Shown here: in pieces, positions 21,301-26,910 of the stretch | Layout of the letters: every line of letters begins with the position of its first letter | How positions within the stretch are numbered: the first letter of the stretch is position 1 | Origin: Saccoglossus kowalevskii | Taxonomy: Eukaryota; Hemichordata; Enteropneusta; Harrimaniidae | Assembly (NCBI RefSeq): GCF_000003605.2 | Contig: NW_003133344.1 | Coordinates: 736,764-770,698, forward strand | DNA length: 33,935 nucleotides | Direction of reading: 5' to 3' | Notes under the pieces: generated by a model | What the model was told of the DNA's origin: nothing | Databases searched by the model: none | What the model saw: the letters and a program-made list of their open reading frames with translations, nothing else | Position numbers and translations under genes: made by a program

Positions 21301-22732
21301 GTTCCGGATCATGGTATTCCCATTGTCCGGCACCGGCATTTTGGTGCCATGGTTGTTCATGTGGTGGTGGCCTTATATTGTCCATCCCCTGAGATACATC
21401 ATGGTTATACTGATTTACAGTATTGGGATGTGGCATTGGTTTTGTATCTTGATTATACGGATTCCTTACATTGGGTGGTGGATCAATAAAGTCTCTAGGA
21501 TTGATAAATTGAGGCTGAGATGTTTGCAGTTGATTGTTCACTTCATTGACACCATATCCAAACCAATTTTGACCATTCACAGACGTGGGATCGTTAAAGT
21601 CATTTGGTTGTCTCTGTTCATCTGTAGATAAATGAGAAATGATTTAACAAAGTTAATACAAACATGATTAAAATATTCTGACTCATTTATAATCGTCCCA
21701 GACCTGATCATCTGATGACACATTGCCGTGAAAACCAGTTGAAAAGAAAAAATTGTTTTTCGTAATTTTTTCTAATTTTGACTTTATGTCAAGCATCTGA
21801 TTTCATCCAATGTTCTTGAAAGGACTGGTCTTTGAAAAAAAAGCATAAAATTTTGCTGTTGCAGGTTCTTTTGACAAATTGTGCACAAAAATGTGGATTG
21901 GTCCGAAGAAGGGAATTTCTCAATATAAGAGATGAAGTTGGCTGTGGTCTGAATGTTCCTTTTGCCATGAGATATCCAAATATCGAAACTGACACTAATA
22001 TATGAAATTAGCTGCCATGCTTGGTTTTTACTAGCTACATGCATGTAGAACACTGTCAAGTGAAAGTTGCACAAACTAAGAATAATTAAATCAGCATATC
22101 ACAGTCAAATCATAAACTGTCAAATTTTAGCATTTTCCCCAGGATTTTGTTAGCAATAAGAAGAAATTATGTTTGTGGTAAAGTATGTGTACTGGGGTGG
22201 GGTATGTGCAGCATTGTAGTTACAGGTTTTCATTGGAAATTGCGATGCTTTCCGAGCACTCCAAAATTGCAAGAGGGTAATGTACCCCTCTGTTCAAGAG
22301 AGAACACACAGTCCCATATACATGTACCACGAATGTTATGCCTGTACCTGTACATACATGAAAATACATGTACCTCAGCTTCACTAGAAAATTGTTTTCC
22401 CCAGGATTTCGTTAGCAATAAGAAGAAATTATGTTTGTGGTTAATTTAAAGTACATGTGACGGGGCTATGTGCAGCATTGCAATTACAGGTTTTCATTGG
22501 AAATTGCAATGCTTTCCGAGCACTCCAAAATTATAATGTACAGGGGTAATGTACCCCTGTTCAAGAGAGAACACACAGTCCCATATACATGTACCACAAT
22601 GTTATACATGTACCTGTACATACATGAAAATACATGTACCTCAGCTTCACTAAAAAATTTTGAACAATTTTAATACAAATCATACTTACCGCTGTCTAAG
22701 AATAGTGCCCCATTACTGTTTTCTCTGGACAT
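275..22732 (-). CDS. SEC16A: SEC16A, ER exit site scaffold protein (split gene, 3' end outside window)
   Basis: Sec16 is a large peripheral protein that marks ER exit sites and binds COPII coat subunits (Sec23, Sec13/31) and Sar1. Coding exons, read on the minus strand: 22732-22690, 21621-20752, 20710-17720, 16882-16654, 15935-15706, 15209-15058, 14191-14130, 13627-13489, 13377-13120, 10020-9923, 9397-9316, 8815-8698, 7911-7800, 6607-6448, 6244-6158, 5963-5859, 4433-4193, 3218-2773, 2584-2312, 2065-1867, 1647-1510, one unresolved exon, 388-275. All junction phases agree when a 41-nt segment (20751-20711) is removed. The sum is about 2,344 codons to position 1510, close to human SEC16A. Order: disordered N-terminus (1-1300), Tyr/Arg/Asp-rich segment (1302-1378), central conserved domain (about 1455-1505), alpha-solenoid (about 1506-1912), disordered linker, conserved Trp/Pro motif (about 2205-2245), VDVFNPGG motif (about 2300). 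The family call is certain; SEC16A rather than SEC16B rests on the long N-terminus. The true stop is not in the window. Confidence 0.95.
389..1509 (-). other. SEC16A intron interval with unresolved exon
   Basis: Contains the 27-bp minisatellite. Phase accounting requires an exon here whose length leaves remainder 2 on division by 3. No convincing acceptor-donor pair was found by eye at 390-630 or 1396-1500. Confidence 0.6.
632..1395. repeat. 27-bp minisatellite array in a SEC16A intron
   Basis: Close to 30 units of 27 bp with consensus GCATAACATAATTTGCATAA plus TTTCCAG, with interspersed 18-bp deletion variants. Most units contain ATTTGCAT, the POU octamer. Because unit lengths are multiples of three and lack stops in several frames, it makes long spurious ORFs on both strands. 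Frame slips at about 1064 (one extra base) and 1290 (one base missing), and the lack of a splice site in register, argue against coding. It lies in the 388-1510 interval, where one SEC16A exon is unaccounted for. Confidence 0.95.
1510..1647 (-). CDS. SEC16A: SEC16A exon ([13 protein letters not shown])
   Basis: Encodes [20 protein letters not shown] through [12 protein letters not shown], matching human ARYVDVLNPSGT and SNLFVPTP. The acceptor is TTTATGTAG at 1648; the donor is AACCAG followed by GTATCT at 1510. It exits in phase 1, which does not match the next recognisable exon at 388-275, so at least one exon is missing between them. Confidence 0.92.
1867..2065 (-). CDS. SEC16A: SEC16A exon ([15 protein letters not shown])
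   Basis: Encodes [20 protein letters not shown], completing the conserved motif (human SIVWDEKKNQWVN), then a Pro/Ser/Thr-rich tail ending [10 protein letters not shown]. The acceptor is TTCTTTTCAG at 2066; the donor is AAATTTA followed by GTAAGT. Phase 0 in, 1 out. Confidence 0.94.
2312..2584 (-). CDS. SEC16A: SEC16A exon, conserved C-terminal Trp motif
   Basis: Begins [20 protein letters not shown], is Pro/Lys-rich, and ends [20 protein letters not shown] then PDDSTKS. SWF...W...LPDD...KS is the conserved C-terminal motif of metazoan Sec16 (human SWFFRWLPGKKKTEAYLPDD). The acceptor is AATTACAG at 2585; the donor is AAAAGT followed by GTAAGTG. Phase 0 at both ends. Confidence 0.95.
2773..3218 (-). 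CDS. SEC16A: SEC16A exon with duplicated 3' splice site
   Basis: Ser/Gln-rich disordered linker ending [20 protein letters not shown] and YYDVSVQQ. The acceptor exists twice: TTGTATCAG before 3218 and TTGAATCAG before 3119, because 99 bp containing the intron end and exon start are tandemly repeated. Both give phase 2 entry (GGT CAA GGC) and the frame is open through both copies, so the long form adds 33 residues, including [11 protein letters not shown] derived from former intron. The donor is CAACAG followed by GTGAG at 2773. A second strong donor-like site (GAC followed by GTAAGTG) lies 15 nt upstream at 2788 and would drop five residues in frame. Which acceptor and donor are used cannot be told from sequence. 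Confidence 0.82.
3052..3249 (-). repeat. 99-bp tandem duplication across an exon 5' boundary
   Basis: Two near-identical copies (about 3052-3150 and 3151-3249), each containing the end of an intron, the acceptor and the first exon bases. Only a few differences separate the copies, so the event is recent. Confidence 0.92.
3515..3641 (-). mobile_element. Partial copy of the ~240-bp TA-type MITE (family 1)
   Basis: Shares AAACTGAAAATTGACTCAAA and the TTGGCTCCAAAATTAGGGTT block with the copy at 17088-17329 and ends in a decayed GTGTTGAAAAGGATAA terminus. The other end is missing. Confidence 0.75.
3846..3955. mobile_element. Decayed copy of the family 4 terminus
   Basis: AAGGGCGGCAGTCGTCGTGC at 3847 matches the left end of the 27997 element. 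The opposite end (CCCCCGCGCTTTAA) is only a weak match. It lies in a SEC16A intron. Confidence 0.55.
4193..4433 (-). CDS. SEC16A: SEC16A exon, Ser-rich linker
   Basis: Encodes [20 protein letters not shown] through [13 protein letters not shown], a Ser-rich disordered linker with a short predicted helix at the end. The acceptor is CATTCTTGTAG at 4434. The donor is CTAG followed by GTAGGC at 4193/4192, moderate, but the phase (0 in, 1 out) fits both neighbours. Confidence 0.82.
4434..5858 (-). other. SEC16A intron, no gene
   Basis: Unique AT-rich sequence to about 5290, then the degenerate tandem repeat and hairpin. Confidence 0.7.
5290..5754. repeat. Degenerate ~100-bp tandem repeat ending in a hairpin
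   Basis: Blocks such as GAAGATATCATTA...AAATGAACAA and TATCAAAGCA..GGACTTG..TTTTTAACAAG recur three to four times. The array ends with a GAC-rich stretch and an inverted repeat AGCTCCGCT...AGCGGAGCT (5724-5754). In a SEC16A intron. Confidence 0.7.
5859..5963 (-). CDS. SEC16A: SEC16A exon ([14 protein letters not shown])
   Basis: Encodes [20 protein letters not shown] then [15 protein letters not shown], equivalent to human APTWLVHLQQVERQI at the end of the helical core. The acceptor is TAATTAACAG; the donor is TCTTA followed by GTAAG. Phase 0 at both ends. Confidence 0.9.
6158..6244 (-). CDS. SEC16A: SEC16A exon, end of alpha-solenoid
   Basis: Encodes [20 protein letters not shown] then NTLISQLYE (human AFHYCEAIAKSILTQPHLYSPVLISQL). 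The acceptor is TCTCCACAG; the donor is ACGAG followed by GTATGC. Phase 0 at both ends, 29 codons. Confidence 0.93.
6448..6607 (-). CDS. SEC16A: SEC16A exon, alpha-solenoid ([20 protein letters not shown])
   Basis: Encodes [20 protein letters not shown] through [20 protein letters not shown], matching human [20 protein letters not shown] and FKFIYSCRLAEMGLATQ. The acceptor is TTTAACTAG at 6608; the donor is TCGCAG followed by GTAAAC. Phase 2 in, 0 out. Confidence 0.95.
6608..7799 (-). other. SEC16A intron with unassigned plus-strand ORFs
   Basis: Two overlapping plus-strand ORFs (6909-7211, 7121-7528; 100 and 135 aa) match no family I recognise and have no supporting signals. A short direct repeat (AACAAAAGATTACA at about 6938 and 6987) lies in the same stretch. 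Possibly an old inserted element. Confidence 0.5.
7800..7911 (-). CDS. SEC16A: SEC16A exon, alpha-solenoid ([15 protein letters not shown])
   Basis: Encodes [20 protein letters not shown] followed by [17 protein letters not shown], parallel to human [30 protein letters not shown]. The acceptor is TTTTCCACAG; the donor is CATAG followed by GTAAG. Phase 1 in, 2 out. Confidence 0.95.
7961..8133. mobile_element. 173-bp MITE (family 2)
   Basis: Left end TACTGTAAAACCTGTATTAA; the reverse complement of the right end reads TACCGTAAAATCTATATTAG. Internally CGGCTTCTATTA occurs more than once. Non-coding, in a SEC16A intron. Confidence 0.75.
8218..8459 (+). mobile_element. MITE family 1, full-length copy
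   Basis: Starts TAAACCTTTTCACCACCAG and ends TTGGTGGTGAAAAGGGT, terminal inverted repeats. The internal blocks CCAACAGACAAGTTTTGA and CTTCTGAAGGAAAGTGCAGA are shared with the other copies. It lies in a SEC16A intron. Confidence 0.88.
8698..8815 (-). CDS. SEC16A: SEC16A exon, alpha-solenoid ([11 protein letters not shown])
   Basis: Encodes [20 protein letters not shown] and [14 protein letters not shown]. The WGDWRPHL block is a Sec16 hallmark. The acceptor is AAATTCCAG at 8816; the donor is CTTG followed by GTAAG. Phase 0 in, 1 out. Confidence 0.95.
8816..9922 (-). other. Two SEC16A introns around the exon at 9316-9397
   Basis: AT-rich with homopolymer runs; no repeat family or gene recognised. 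Confidence 0.6.
9316..9397 (-). CDS. SEC16A: SEC16A exon, alpha-solenoid ([20 protein letters not shown])
   Basis: Encodes [20 protein letters not shown] then GRQPAAST, conserved against human (LPINDPLQTVYQLMSGRMPA). The acceptor is TTATTCCAG; the donor is ACG followed by GTTTGT, a weaker site, but it gives the conserved junction [14 protein letters not shown]. Confidence 0.93.
9923..10020 (-). CDS. SEC16A: SEC16A exon, alpha-solenoid ([20 protein letters not shown])
   Basis: Encodes [20 protein letters not shown] then [12 protein letters not shown], one of the most conserved blocks of the Sec16 alpha-solenoid. The acceptor is ATTTTGCAG at 10021; the donor is ATGAG followed by GTGAG at 9923. 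Phase 0 in, 2 out. Confidence 0.95.
10583..10695 (+). repeat. 113-bp direct repeat, left copy
   Basis: Begins AATCACACAGTGTTTGAATT and ends TTAGACCAAAACAGAAA. It is identical to 12515-12627 except for one base (ATCCCC against ATTCCC). Confidence 0.95.
10790..12066 (+). repeat. 143-bp satellite array in a SEC16A intron
   Basis: About eight units. The ATGCAAAT octamer recurs at 11120, 11254, 11397, 11540, 11683, 11834 and 11976, so the inner spacing is exactly 143 bp four times and looser at the edges. Each unit has TAATTAATATG..., a CCTATGACATCTATGTACCA block and CATTGAAATGTGATGATTAC. Ends abruptly at an (AC)n tract. Confidence 0.93.
12070..12105. repeat. (AC)n microsatellite at the satellite end
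   Basis: About 12 AC units followed by ATACAGACACAC, directly after the last 143-bp unit. Confidence 0.9.
12255..12410. repeat. Degenerate ~20-25 bp tandem repeat
   Basis: Variants of GGTAACAGATGGTGATCCCC and TTGTAACAAGTGTTGATCCC occur about six times. It lies inside the segment bracketed by the 113-bp direct repeats. Confidence 0.7.
12515..12627 (+). repeat. 113-bp direct repeat, right copy
   Basis: Same sequence and orientation as 10583-10695 with one mismatch. Together they bracket 1.8 kb containing the 143-bp satellite. Confidence 0.95.
12858..13099 (+). mobile_element. MITE family 1, full-length copy beside the GC donor
   Basis: Terminal inverted repeats TAACCTTTTCACCACCA and TAGTGGTGAAAAGGTTA, 242 bp, no coding capacity. 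Its right end is 20 bp from the GC splice donor at 13120/13119. Confidence 0.9.
13120..13377 (-). CDS. SEC16A: SEC16A exon with a GC 5' splice site
   Basis: Begins [16 protein letters not shown] and ends [12 protein letters not shown], both strongly conserved in Sec16. In between is a variable acidic/Ala/Pro stretch. The donor is AAG followed by GCAAGTAA, a canonical GC donor in an otherwise perfect context. The next exon starts [20 protein letters not shown], exactly as in vertebrate Sec16 (GRKKDALES), so the junction is secure even though it is not GT. Phase 0 at both ends. Confidence 0.93.
13436..13507 (-). repeat. 36-bp tandem duplication across a splice donor
   Basis: Copies 13472-13507 and 13436-13471 each contain the end of an exon and its donor (AATGGG/GTAAGTT and AACGGG/GTAGGTT). 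Confidence 0.88.
13489..13627 (-). CDS. SEC16A: SEC16A exon, first helices of the alpha-solenoid (alternative 3' end possible)
   Basis: Encodes [20 protein letters not shown] through [17 protein letters not shown], matching the Sec16 helical core (human [14 protein letters not shown]). The main donor is AATGGG followed by GTAAGTT at 13489/13488. A tandem 36-nt duplication places a second donor (AACGGG followed by GTAGGTT) at 13453/13452. Using it would add 12 residues, [12 protein letters not shown], in frame. The first donor is the stronger one and gives the conserved junction QNG/TVVGTD. Confidence 0.92.
14130..14191 (-). CDS. SEC16A: SEC16A short exon (SFPGPL motif)
   Basis: This 62-nt exon encodes [20 protein letters not shown]. 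The ELxSFPGPL motif is a hallmark of Sec16 just before the helical core. The acceptor is TTCTCAACAG and the donor ATTAG followed by GTATATT. Phase 0 in, 2 out. Confidence 0.92.
14545..14752. mobile_element. Inverted-repeat element (family 3), copy 1
   Basis: Starts ACTGTAAAAGGGTTAATTAT, has TCACTGGGTTTTAATTTTGC, and ends with inverted AAACCCAGTGAAAATTAGTC then TTTAAAGTA. The second copy is at 25118-25302. Confidence 0.75.
14818..15030 (-). mobile_element. MITE family 1, 3'-truncated copy
   Basis: Begins TTTTTACCACCAGTTGCC, with the same internal blocks in reverse orientation (TTTGTCTGTTGGCTCCAAAA). The terminal inverted repeat nearest the exon at 15058 is lost. Confidence 0.8.
15058..15209 (-). 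CDS. SEC16A: SEC16A exon, start of central conserved domain
   Basis: Encodes [20 protein letters not shown] followed by [20 protein letters not shown], the signature opening of the Sec16 central conserved domain (human equivalent FGPGGQL). This domain forms the lattice element that binds Sec13. The acceptor is ATCCAACAG at 15210; the donor is GTAGAG followed by GTAAG at 15058. A MITE copy lies about 28 bp beyond the donor, in the following intron. Confidence 0.95.
15706..15935 (-). CDS. SEC16A: SEC16A exon, acidic Tyr/Gln-rich linker
   Basis: Starts [20 protein letters not shown] and ends [12 protein letters not shown]. It is acidic, Tyr/Gly/Gln-rich and disordered, leading into the central conserved domain. 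The acceptor is TTGTCTAG at 15936; the donor is GAAG followed by GTACG at 15706. Phase in 2, out 1. Confidence 0.9.
16654..16882 (-). CDS. SEC16A: SEC16A exon, Tyr/Arg/Asp-rich segment
   Basis: Residues about 1302-1378, beginning [10 protein letters not shown] and full of Tyr, Arg and Asp ([20 protein letters not shown]). This continues the charged region of the preceding exon. By analogy with vertebrate Sec16A, it belongs to the part that targets the protein to ER exit sites. The acceptor is ACAAAATCAG at 16883; the donor is GGCAG followed by GTGAGTC at 16654. Both phases (1 in, 2 out) fit their neighbours. Confidence 0.9.
17088..17329 (-). mobile_element. MITE family 1, full-length copy
   Basis: 242 bp from TAACCCCCTCACCACCAG to CTGGTGGTGAAAAGGTTA. 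It matches the other copies over its length in reverse orientation and is flanked by TTAA-like bases consistent with a TA target. Confidence 0.9.
17720..20710 (-). CDS. SEC16A: SEC16A giant exon, N-terminal disordered region with polyQ tract
   Basis: About 997 codons form one open frame, rich in Pro, Ser, Gln and Asn. A polyQ/His stretch is encoded at 18109-18227 (about residues 1132-1171). The 3' part turns Arg/Tyr/Asp-rich (repeats such as [18 protein letters not shown]), resembling the charged stretch upstream of the conserved core that helps place human Sec16A at ER exit sites. The donor is TATTATG followed by GTATGT at 17720/17719, phase 1. The open frame is not visible upstream of about 20723 because of a TGA, so the entry to this frame is the uncertain part. 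Confidence 0.9.
18104..18227 (-). repeat. CAG/CAA trinucleotide tract coding for polyQ/His
   Basis: Two runs of mixed CAG/CAA codons separated by CAC/CAG codons (Gln-His alternation), in frame inside SEC16A. The codon mixture limits slippage. Confidence 0.95.
20752..21621 (-). CDS. SEC16A: SEC16A exon 3, N-terminal disordered region, first part
   Basis: This part opens after an acceptor at 21622 and runs in one frame through an Asn/Gln/Pro/Ser-rich sequence ([20 protein letters not shown] at its start). It has no globular domain, as expected for the Sec16 N-terminus. The frame must change before the downstream half. The most economical way is splicing from CCTG/GTGAGC at 20752/20751 to TTGCAG/TCACC at 20711/20710. 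The unspliced frame stays open to about 20483 but drifts into sequence unlike the family. Confidence 0.8.
22133..22659. repeat. 262-bp tandem duplication in a SEC16A intron
   Basis: Copies 22133-22394 and 22395-about 22659 share GTTAGCAATAAGAAGAAATT, TTCATTGGAAATTGC and the AGAGAACACACAGTCCCATA block. The right copy ends about 30 bp before the start-codon exon donor at 22690. Confidence 0.92.
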
Positions 22733-22760
22733 ACTGTTTATTTTGAATTACTTTTTAAAT
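22690..22760 (-). CDS. SEC16A: SEC16A exon 2, start codon exon
   Basis: The acceptor is TTTTCACAG and the exon opens at 22760, with 28 nt of 5' UTR before ATG at 22732-22730. An in-frame TAA lies 18 nt upstream of the ATG and there is an A at -3, which supports this start. It encodes [14 protein letters not shown] plus the first base of the next codon. The donor is CG followed by GTAAGTATG. The joined codon reads Asp at the next exon. Confidence 0.85.
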
Positions 22761-23059
22761 CTGTGAAAATAAATAAATGCGGAGGTCACTATAACAAAAT
22801 TACAACAAGGTACTTTGAAAATTGATAGCCAGCTTGAAAGAACTTCACATCTGGACTGTATAGTAACTCCAAAGTTTGCTTTGCTCTTCCATAAACTTTA
22901 AAAGATTTCATTGTCATAAATAATTTCAACAATTCTTTGTAGTATTTATCTACATGCACATGAGACATATTTAGGAAGAATAATCATGAAAATTTAGATA
23001 CATGATTATGCAGAAAGCAAGCCAAACGTTGATATTGCTATAACAAACATACATGTATA

Positions 23060-23448
23060 CAGGGCTCGAAATTAACTTATATTTTTGGTAGCCCAAGTGG
23101 ACTACCAATTTGTGAAGCTGGTAGTCCCAAAATAAATTCTGGTAGTCCAGTTTTTGATTTTGTAATTTAAGATTATAAAAATATTTTTTAAAAGATCTTG
23201 ACTACCTATCTGACCTGTACATGCCATGTTGTATAATTTTGTTTTTGGACACAAAATTTTTAAATTTACCATTGTTTCTGAACTACACAGAAATAAAACA
23301 GATGATAGACATCAACAAATCTACATGTAGGTAGCAGATTGTTGCAATTTCTAGTAGCCTTTGTGGGCTGCCAACTTTGAAATGTAGTAGCCCCATCATG
23401 AAAACTGGTAGTCTGTGGACACAGGACTACTGCTAATTTTGAGCCCTG
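23060..23448. mobile_element. hAT-like non-autonomous element
   Basis: 389 bp with ends CAGGGCTCGAAATTAAC and (in reverse) CAGGGCTCAAAATTAGC, flanked on both sides by ATGTATA, a likely target duplication. The CAGGG ends and the 7-8 bp duplication are typical of hAT elements. Internal GGTAGTCC-type repeats; no ORF. It lies in SEC16A intron 1. Confidence 0.8.
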
Positions 23449-25117
23449 ATGTATATATAATATACAACTAAGTGCAAGTCATCTAATCACTCCATATGTA
23501 TAGAAGAAAGTAAATGAAATCAGAAAATGAAACATGACCGGAGTTCTCCTCAGGCTATTATAAGTAGGTATAAGCACAGGGTCATAACTCCAATTTAGCA
23601 TGACAATAAATACAATTACAGTGATTAGCATATTATAGTGTTATGCAAATTAACCAATGCTATTTTTCCCCTGACAACAATGACTTAATACTTAATTTGC
23701 ATAGAAATAAACAATTTTGGGATCATTTGCATAATATTAACATTTCAATTTCTCCAGCAAAAATAGAGGTAGATAGAATTACTGGAAAACAGTATTTTAT
23801 TTGGTCTTAACGAAATAAATCAATAATGCATTAGTTAAAGATAGTTTCATTATCAGGCACATGTGTGCAACACATTGGCACTATTGCCCATTTATTCCAC
23901 ATGTAGCAAACAAGGCAATTTAACAGTTACATGCAACTCAAAAGTGGAATGTTTACATAGCCTGGTGTACACGTGGCGTACACATAATGTACAGATGAAC
24001 TAAAACTTACTGATAGTTATAAATTAACATTCACAATGTAATAGAAAGGTCAAGAAGGCCTAAAATAAACTTTGAACCTTATGTTAAAGCAGAGCTTGAA
24101 CTTCATGGAGGTAATGAAGGCAACTGTCTCTCTACATGTATGCCTTCTTAAAAAAAAAACATTTTCACAGTTTATAAATAGACAGGACATTTTTTGCCTT
24201 AAAGGAACACTAAAACGTCACCACTACCAGTGAAAATATTTAAAATCCATTCTATTCTATTCTGGTGGTTTTGCTGAGATTAAAAATTTTGAGCGGCGGA
24301 CTAGAATAGAGAGCAGCATGATAAGAAGTAATTTTTTTCCATTCATGTACAAGTAGCGGATGTGACAAGTATACAACTGCACGGATGATGTATGTCACCT
24401 CCTTAAGACACATGGCAGTATAATAAGGTTGATTTTTCTAACATAATGCCAAAAAAAAAAAAAAATAGTGTTGTCTGGCAACATTGAAGAAAAATAAGAT
24501 ACAATGTAGCTATTCGTTTTTTTTTTATTTATTTAAAGATACAGTTGGGCATGTTGGGTGGTCTATGAGCATTTTGAAAAATAAAATAAAAAATAGACAT
24601 TTTTGTGTGAAAAATTTGTCTAGCATGCAGCTAGAAACAAGGAAGTACGTACCCTACAGTGACGATAAAAAACAAAACAAAAATACAGGGTTGGCATGCA
24701 AAATTAAGGTATGATTGAACTGAACGACAAAACACAACTTATTTTTTTTTAGCCTTAGCATAATCATGGACTGTAATATGATGTTATGTTATATAAAGAA
24801 ATGCAAGTCATACCAATGTATTCCAAATATTATTAATCTAATTATAATTTCAGACATAGTCCATATACAAGGAAAGAATAGATATTTAAAACTATATGTA
24901 AGATATAAAAACTATCATTATCGTAGACAATCTTTGCTGCACTAAAGCAGACTTCCATCTCACATCACTATTGAACATGGCACAAATAAGCATATTGCTT
25001 GATGTTCGCAGACATTCCATAAAAGCATAAATTAGCTTCCTATATGTATCGGCAAATGTATTTATACGATTGTCGACGAACATAGTACTAGGGTACTTGC
25101 ACTACAATTACATGCAT

Positions 25118-25302
25118 ACTGTAAATGATTAATTTTCACTGGGTTTAAATTTCACTGATTCATCATTTCAGGTTTTAAATTCACGGTTTTAACATCTAGA
25201 TAATGTGCTCTATGCTCAATTTTACATATTCACTGGGTGCCTTTCCAGTCAGCGAAATAAGCAAAATTAAAACCCAGTGAATAATTAACCCTTTTACAGT
25301 AC
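25118..25302. mobile_element. Inverted-repeat element (family 3), copy 2
   Basis: TACTGTAAATGATTAATTTT at one end and inverted AATTAACCCTTTTACAGTA at the other. CACTGGGTTTAAATTTCACT is shared with copy 1. It lies in SEC16A intron 1. Confidence 0.78.
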
Positions 25303-25428
25303 CCTAAAAGTTCACGAAACACGTTATTACATCTGACCCAAAAGGCGTTAACAGTTGATTAACAGTTGGCAGCTATACAAGCTAGAACCGAATGTTTTAA
25401 ATTTAAATAACAGAGTTTGACTTCACTG

Positions 25429-25566
25429 CTGCAGTTAATTTACATGCTAGCACAGTGTTTACCTGCACACAGGACTGCGGTTAATTTACATGATAGCACA
25501 GTGTTTACCTGCACACAGGACTGCAGTTAATTTACATGACAGCACAAAGTTTACCTGCACACAGGA
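25429..25566. repeat. 46-bp repeat, exactly three copies
   Basis: Unit starts CTGCAGTTAATTTACATG and ends TTACCTGCACACAGGA. The three copies are contiguous with few mismatches. SEC16A intron 1. Confidence 0.93.
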
Positions 25567-26663
25567 CAAACGTTTTTGACAAACAATGTCCCCATTGTTT
25601 TTCATGTCACAAGTTATTTTACATGTAGGTATGTATGATATGATACAAGTGGAAATGATAAAATTTCAATGACGCAAAACATAGATGTACACGATTCATC
25701 TAAACACAGTGTCAGTAGTTTCCTGTGCTGTTACAATTATAAATGTATGTCACAATTGAGATTGGGTGATGTGTAAACTTTAATTAGGTCAAAAATTGCT
25801 GTCCACAAATAAATATGTATATTTATTTTCAACTACCTACTTTATTTTTGAAAAAAAACACAATTTTGTTAGCCTGCAGAGATTGCGTTAACCCCATATT
25901 TTGCTTCCCGGACTCAAATTATCGAAGAGGGACCCAGTTTTTTAGGCAAGTTGAGGTCCAATCTCTAATAAAGTTATCCAGGGTCAAAATTAAATTTCTC
26001 AAAATTTTGTAAGTGGGACGAGTCTTGCTGAAACACTAGCGCAAACCCTGTTAGGTTTCACAGTTACAATGATGACTGAGTTACCTTGGCAGAAAAAATA
26101 AATCACTCACTTGCGACTCCTAGAAAACACTGCATGAGCTTATTTTTCTAGATCAAAATTAGTCCATCACAAGATATTCCTGTCAATTAAATGTTGTTCC
26201 AGCTATAAAATGCTGTTAATTAGGATAATAGTCACTAATTTTTGTTTATTTTGTAATTTAATTTTCGTAATAAGTATAGAAATTTCATTTATTTCTGACA
26301 CTGTCTTTATTCCGTATGTAGATATTTAGTGACATCATATATTATATACAGAAAATAAAGGCTCAACAAGTGCAAATTAAAAACATTTCCCACCAGTGCC
26401 GCAAGAACTTGATGTCTGTTTGCGATAAGTAAAACAGCGACGGTTCAGTGTTTACTCTATACACCGGTAAATACGATACAATCATCGCAATATGCTACGA
26501 TACTTGTTAAAACATATGGTAATGTTCAAGACAATTAAACGCATCAACAAAACCATGAACGCCACGCAACACTGGGTATACAACAATGTAACGTGATGTC
26601 AATTGTGACAGGAAGTAGTTTTATGGTAAATCCCAGGAATAGGAAAAGAGATCAATTTCTTAC

Positions 26664-26910
26664 CGAAGACGTAATAGCCTTTAGGACACCACAACAATCT
26701 CAATCTGGATGACACACGTTGTAAGAAATGTAGTCGTTTTTCGAGTGATTAGAACGGTAAGGGTCAATACTTCAAAAATACAAGTAAGAGCGTTATACTC
26801 GACGCTCTCGGTATAAGAATCGTCTCGATATTGGTTTAAATAAAGCGAAATTCGGGAGAGAATCTTGGTTATTCTTTCACGTAAGTATCAAAGCAGCCAT
26901 CTTGTTTAGC
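26664..26910 (-). other. SEC16A: Probable non-coding first exon of SEC16A
   Basis: The start-codon exon begins at an acceptor (22760), so a 5' exon must lie upstream. The best donor is at 26664/26663, where CTTCG is followed by GTAAGAAATT on the minus strand. The upper boundary is not visible. A YY1-type motif (CAAGATGGCTGC on the minus strand, near 26891-26902) often sits just downstream of a transcription start, which suggests a start near 26,900. That motif also contains an ATG opening a seven-codon upstream frame. Extent is inferred. Confidence 0.5.

Larger units (their letters stand above)
22761..26663 (-). other. Long first intron of SEC16A
   Basis: 3.9 kb with the hAT-like element, a family 3 element and the 46-bp repeat. 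No coding region recognised; short ORFs at 24484-24714 and 25815-26012 lack support. Confidence 0.7.

Noticed and set aside
21151-21631. Plus-strand ORFs of 110-112 aa
   Set aside because: Antisense shadows of the SEC16A N-terminal exon.
25815-26012. Plus-strand ORF in SEC16A intron 1
   Set aside because: The surrounding sequence looks like a decayed dispersed repeat; no start context or splice support.
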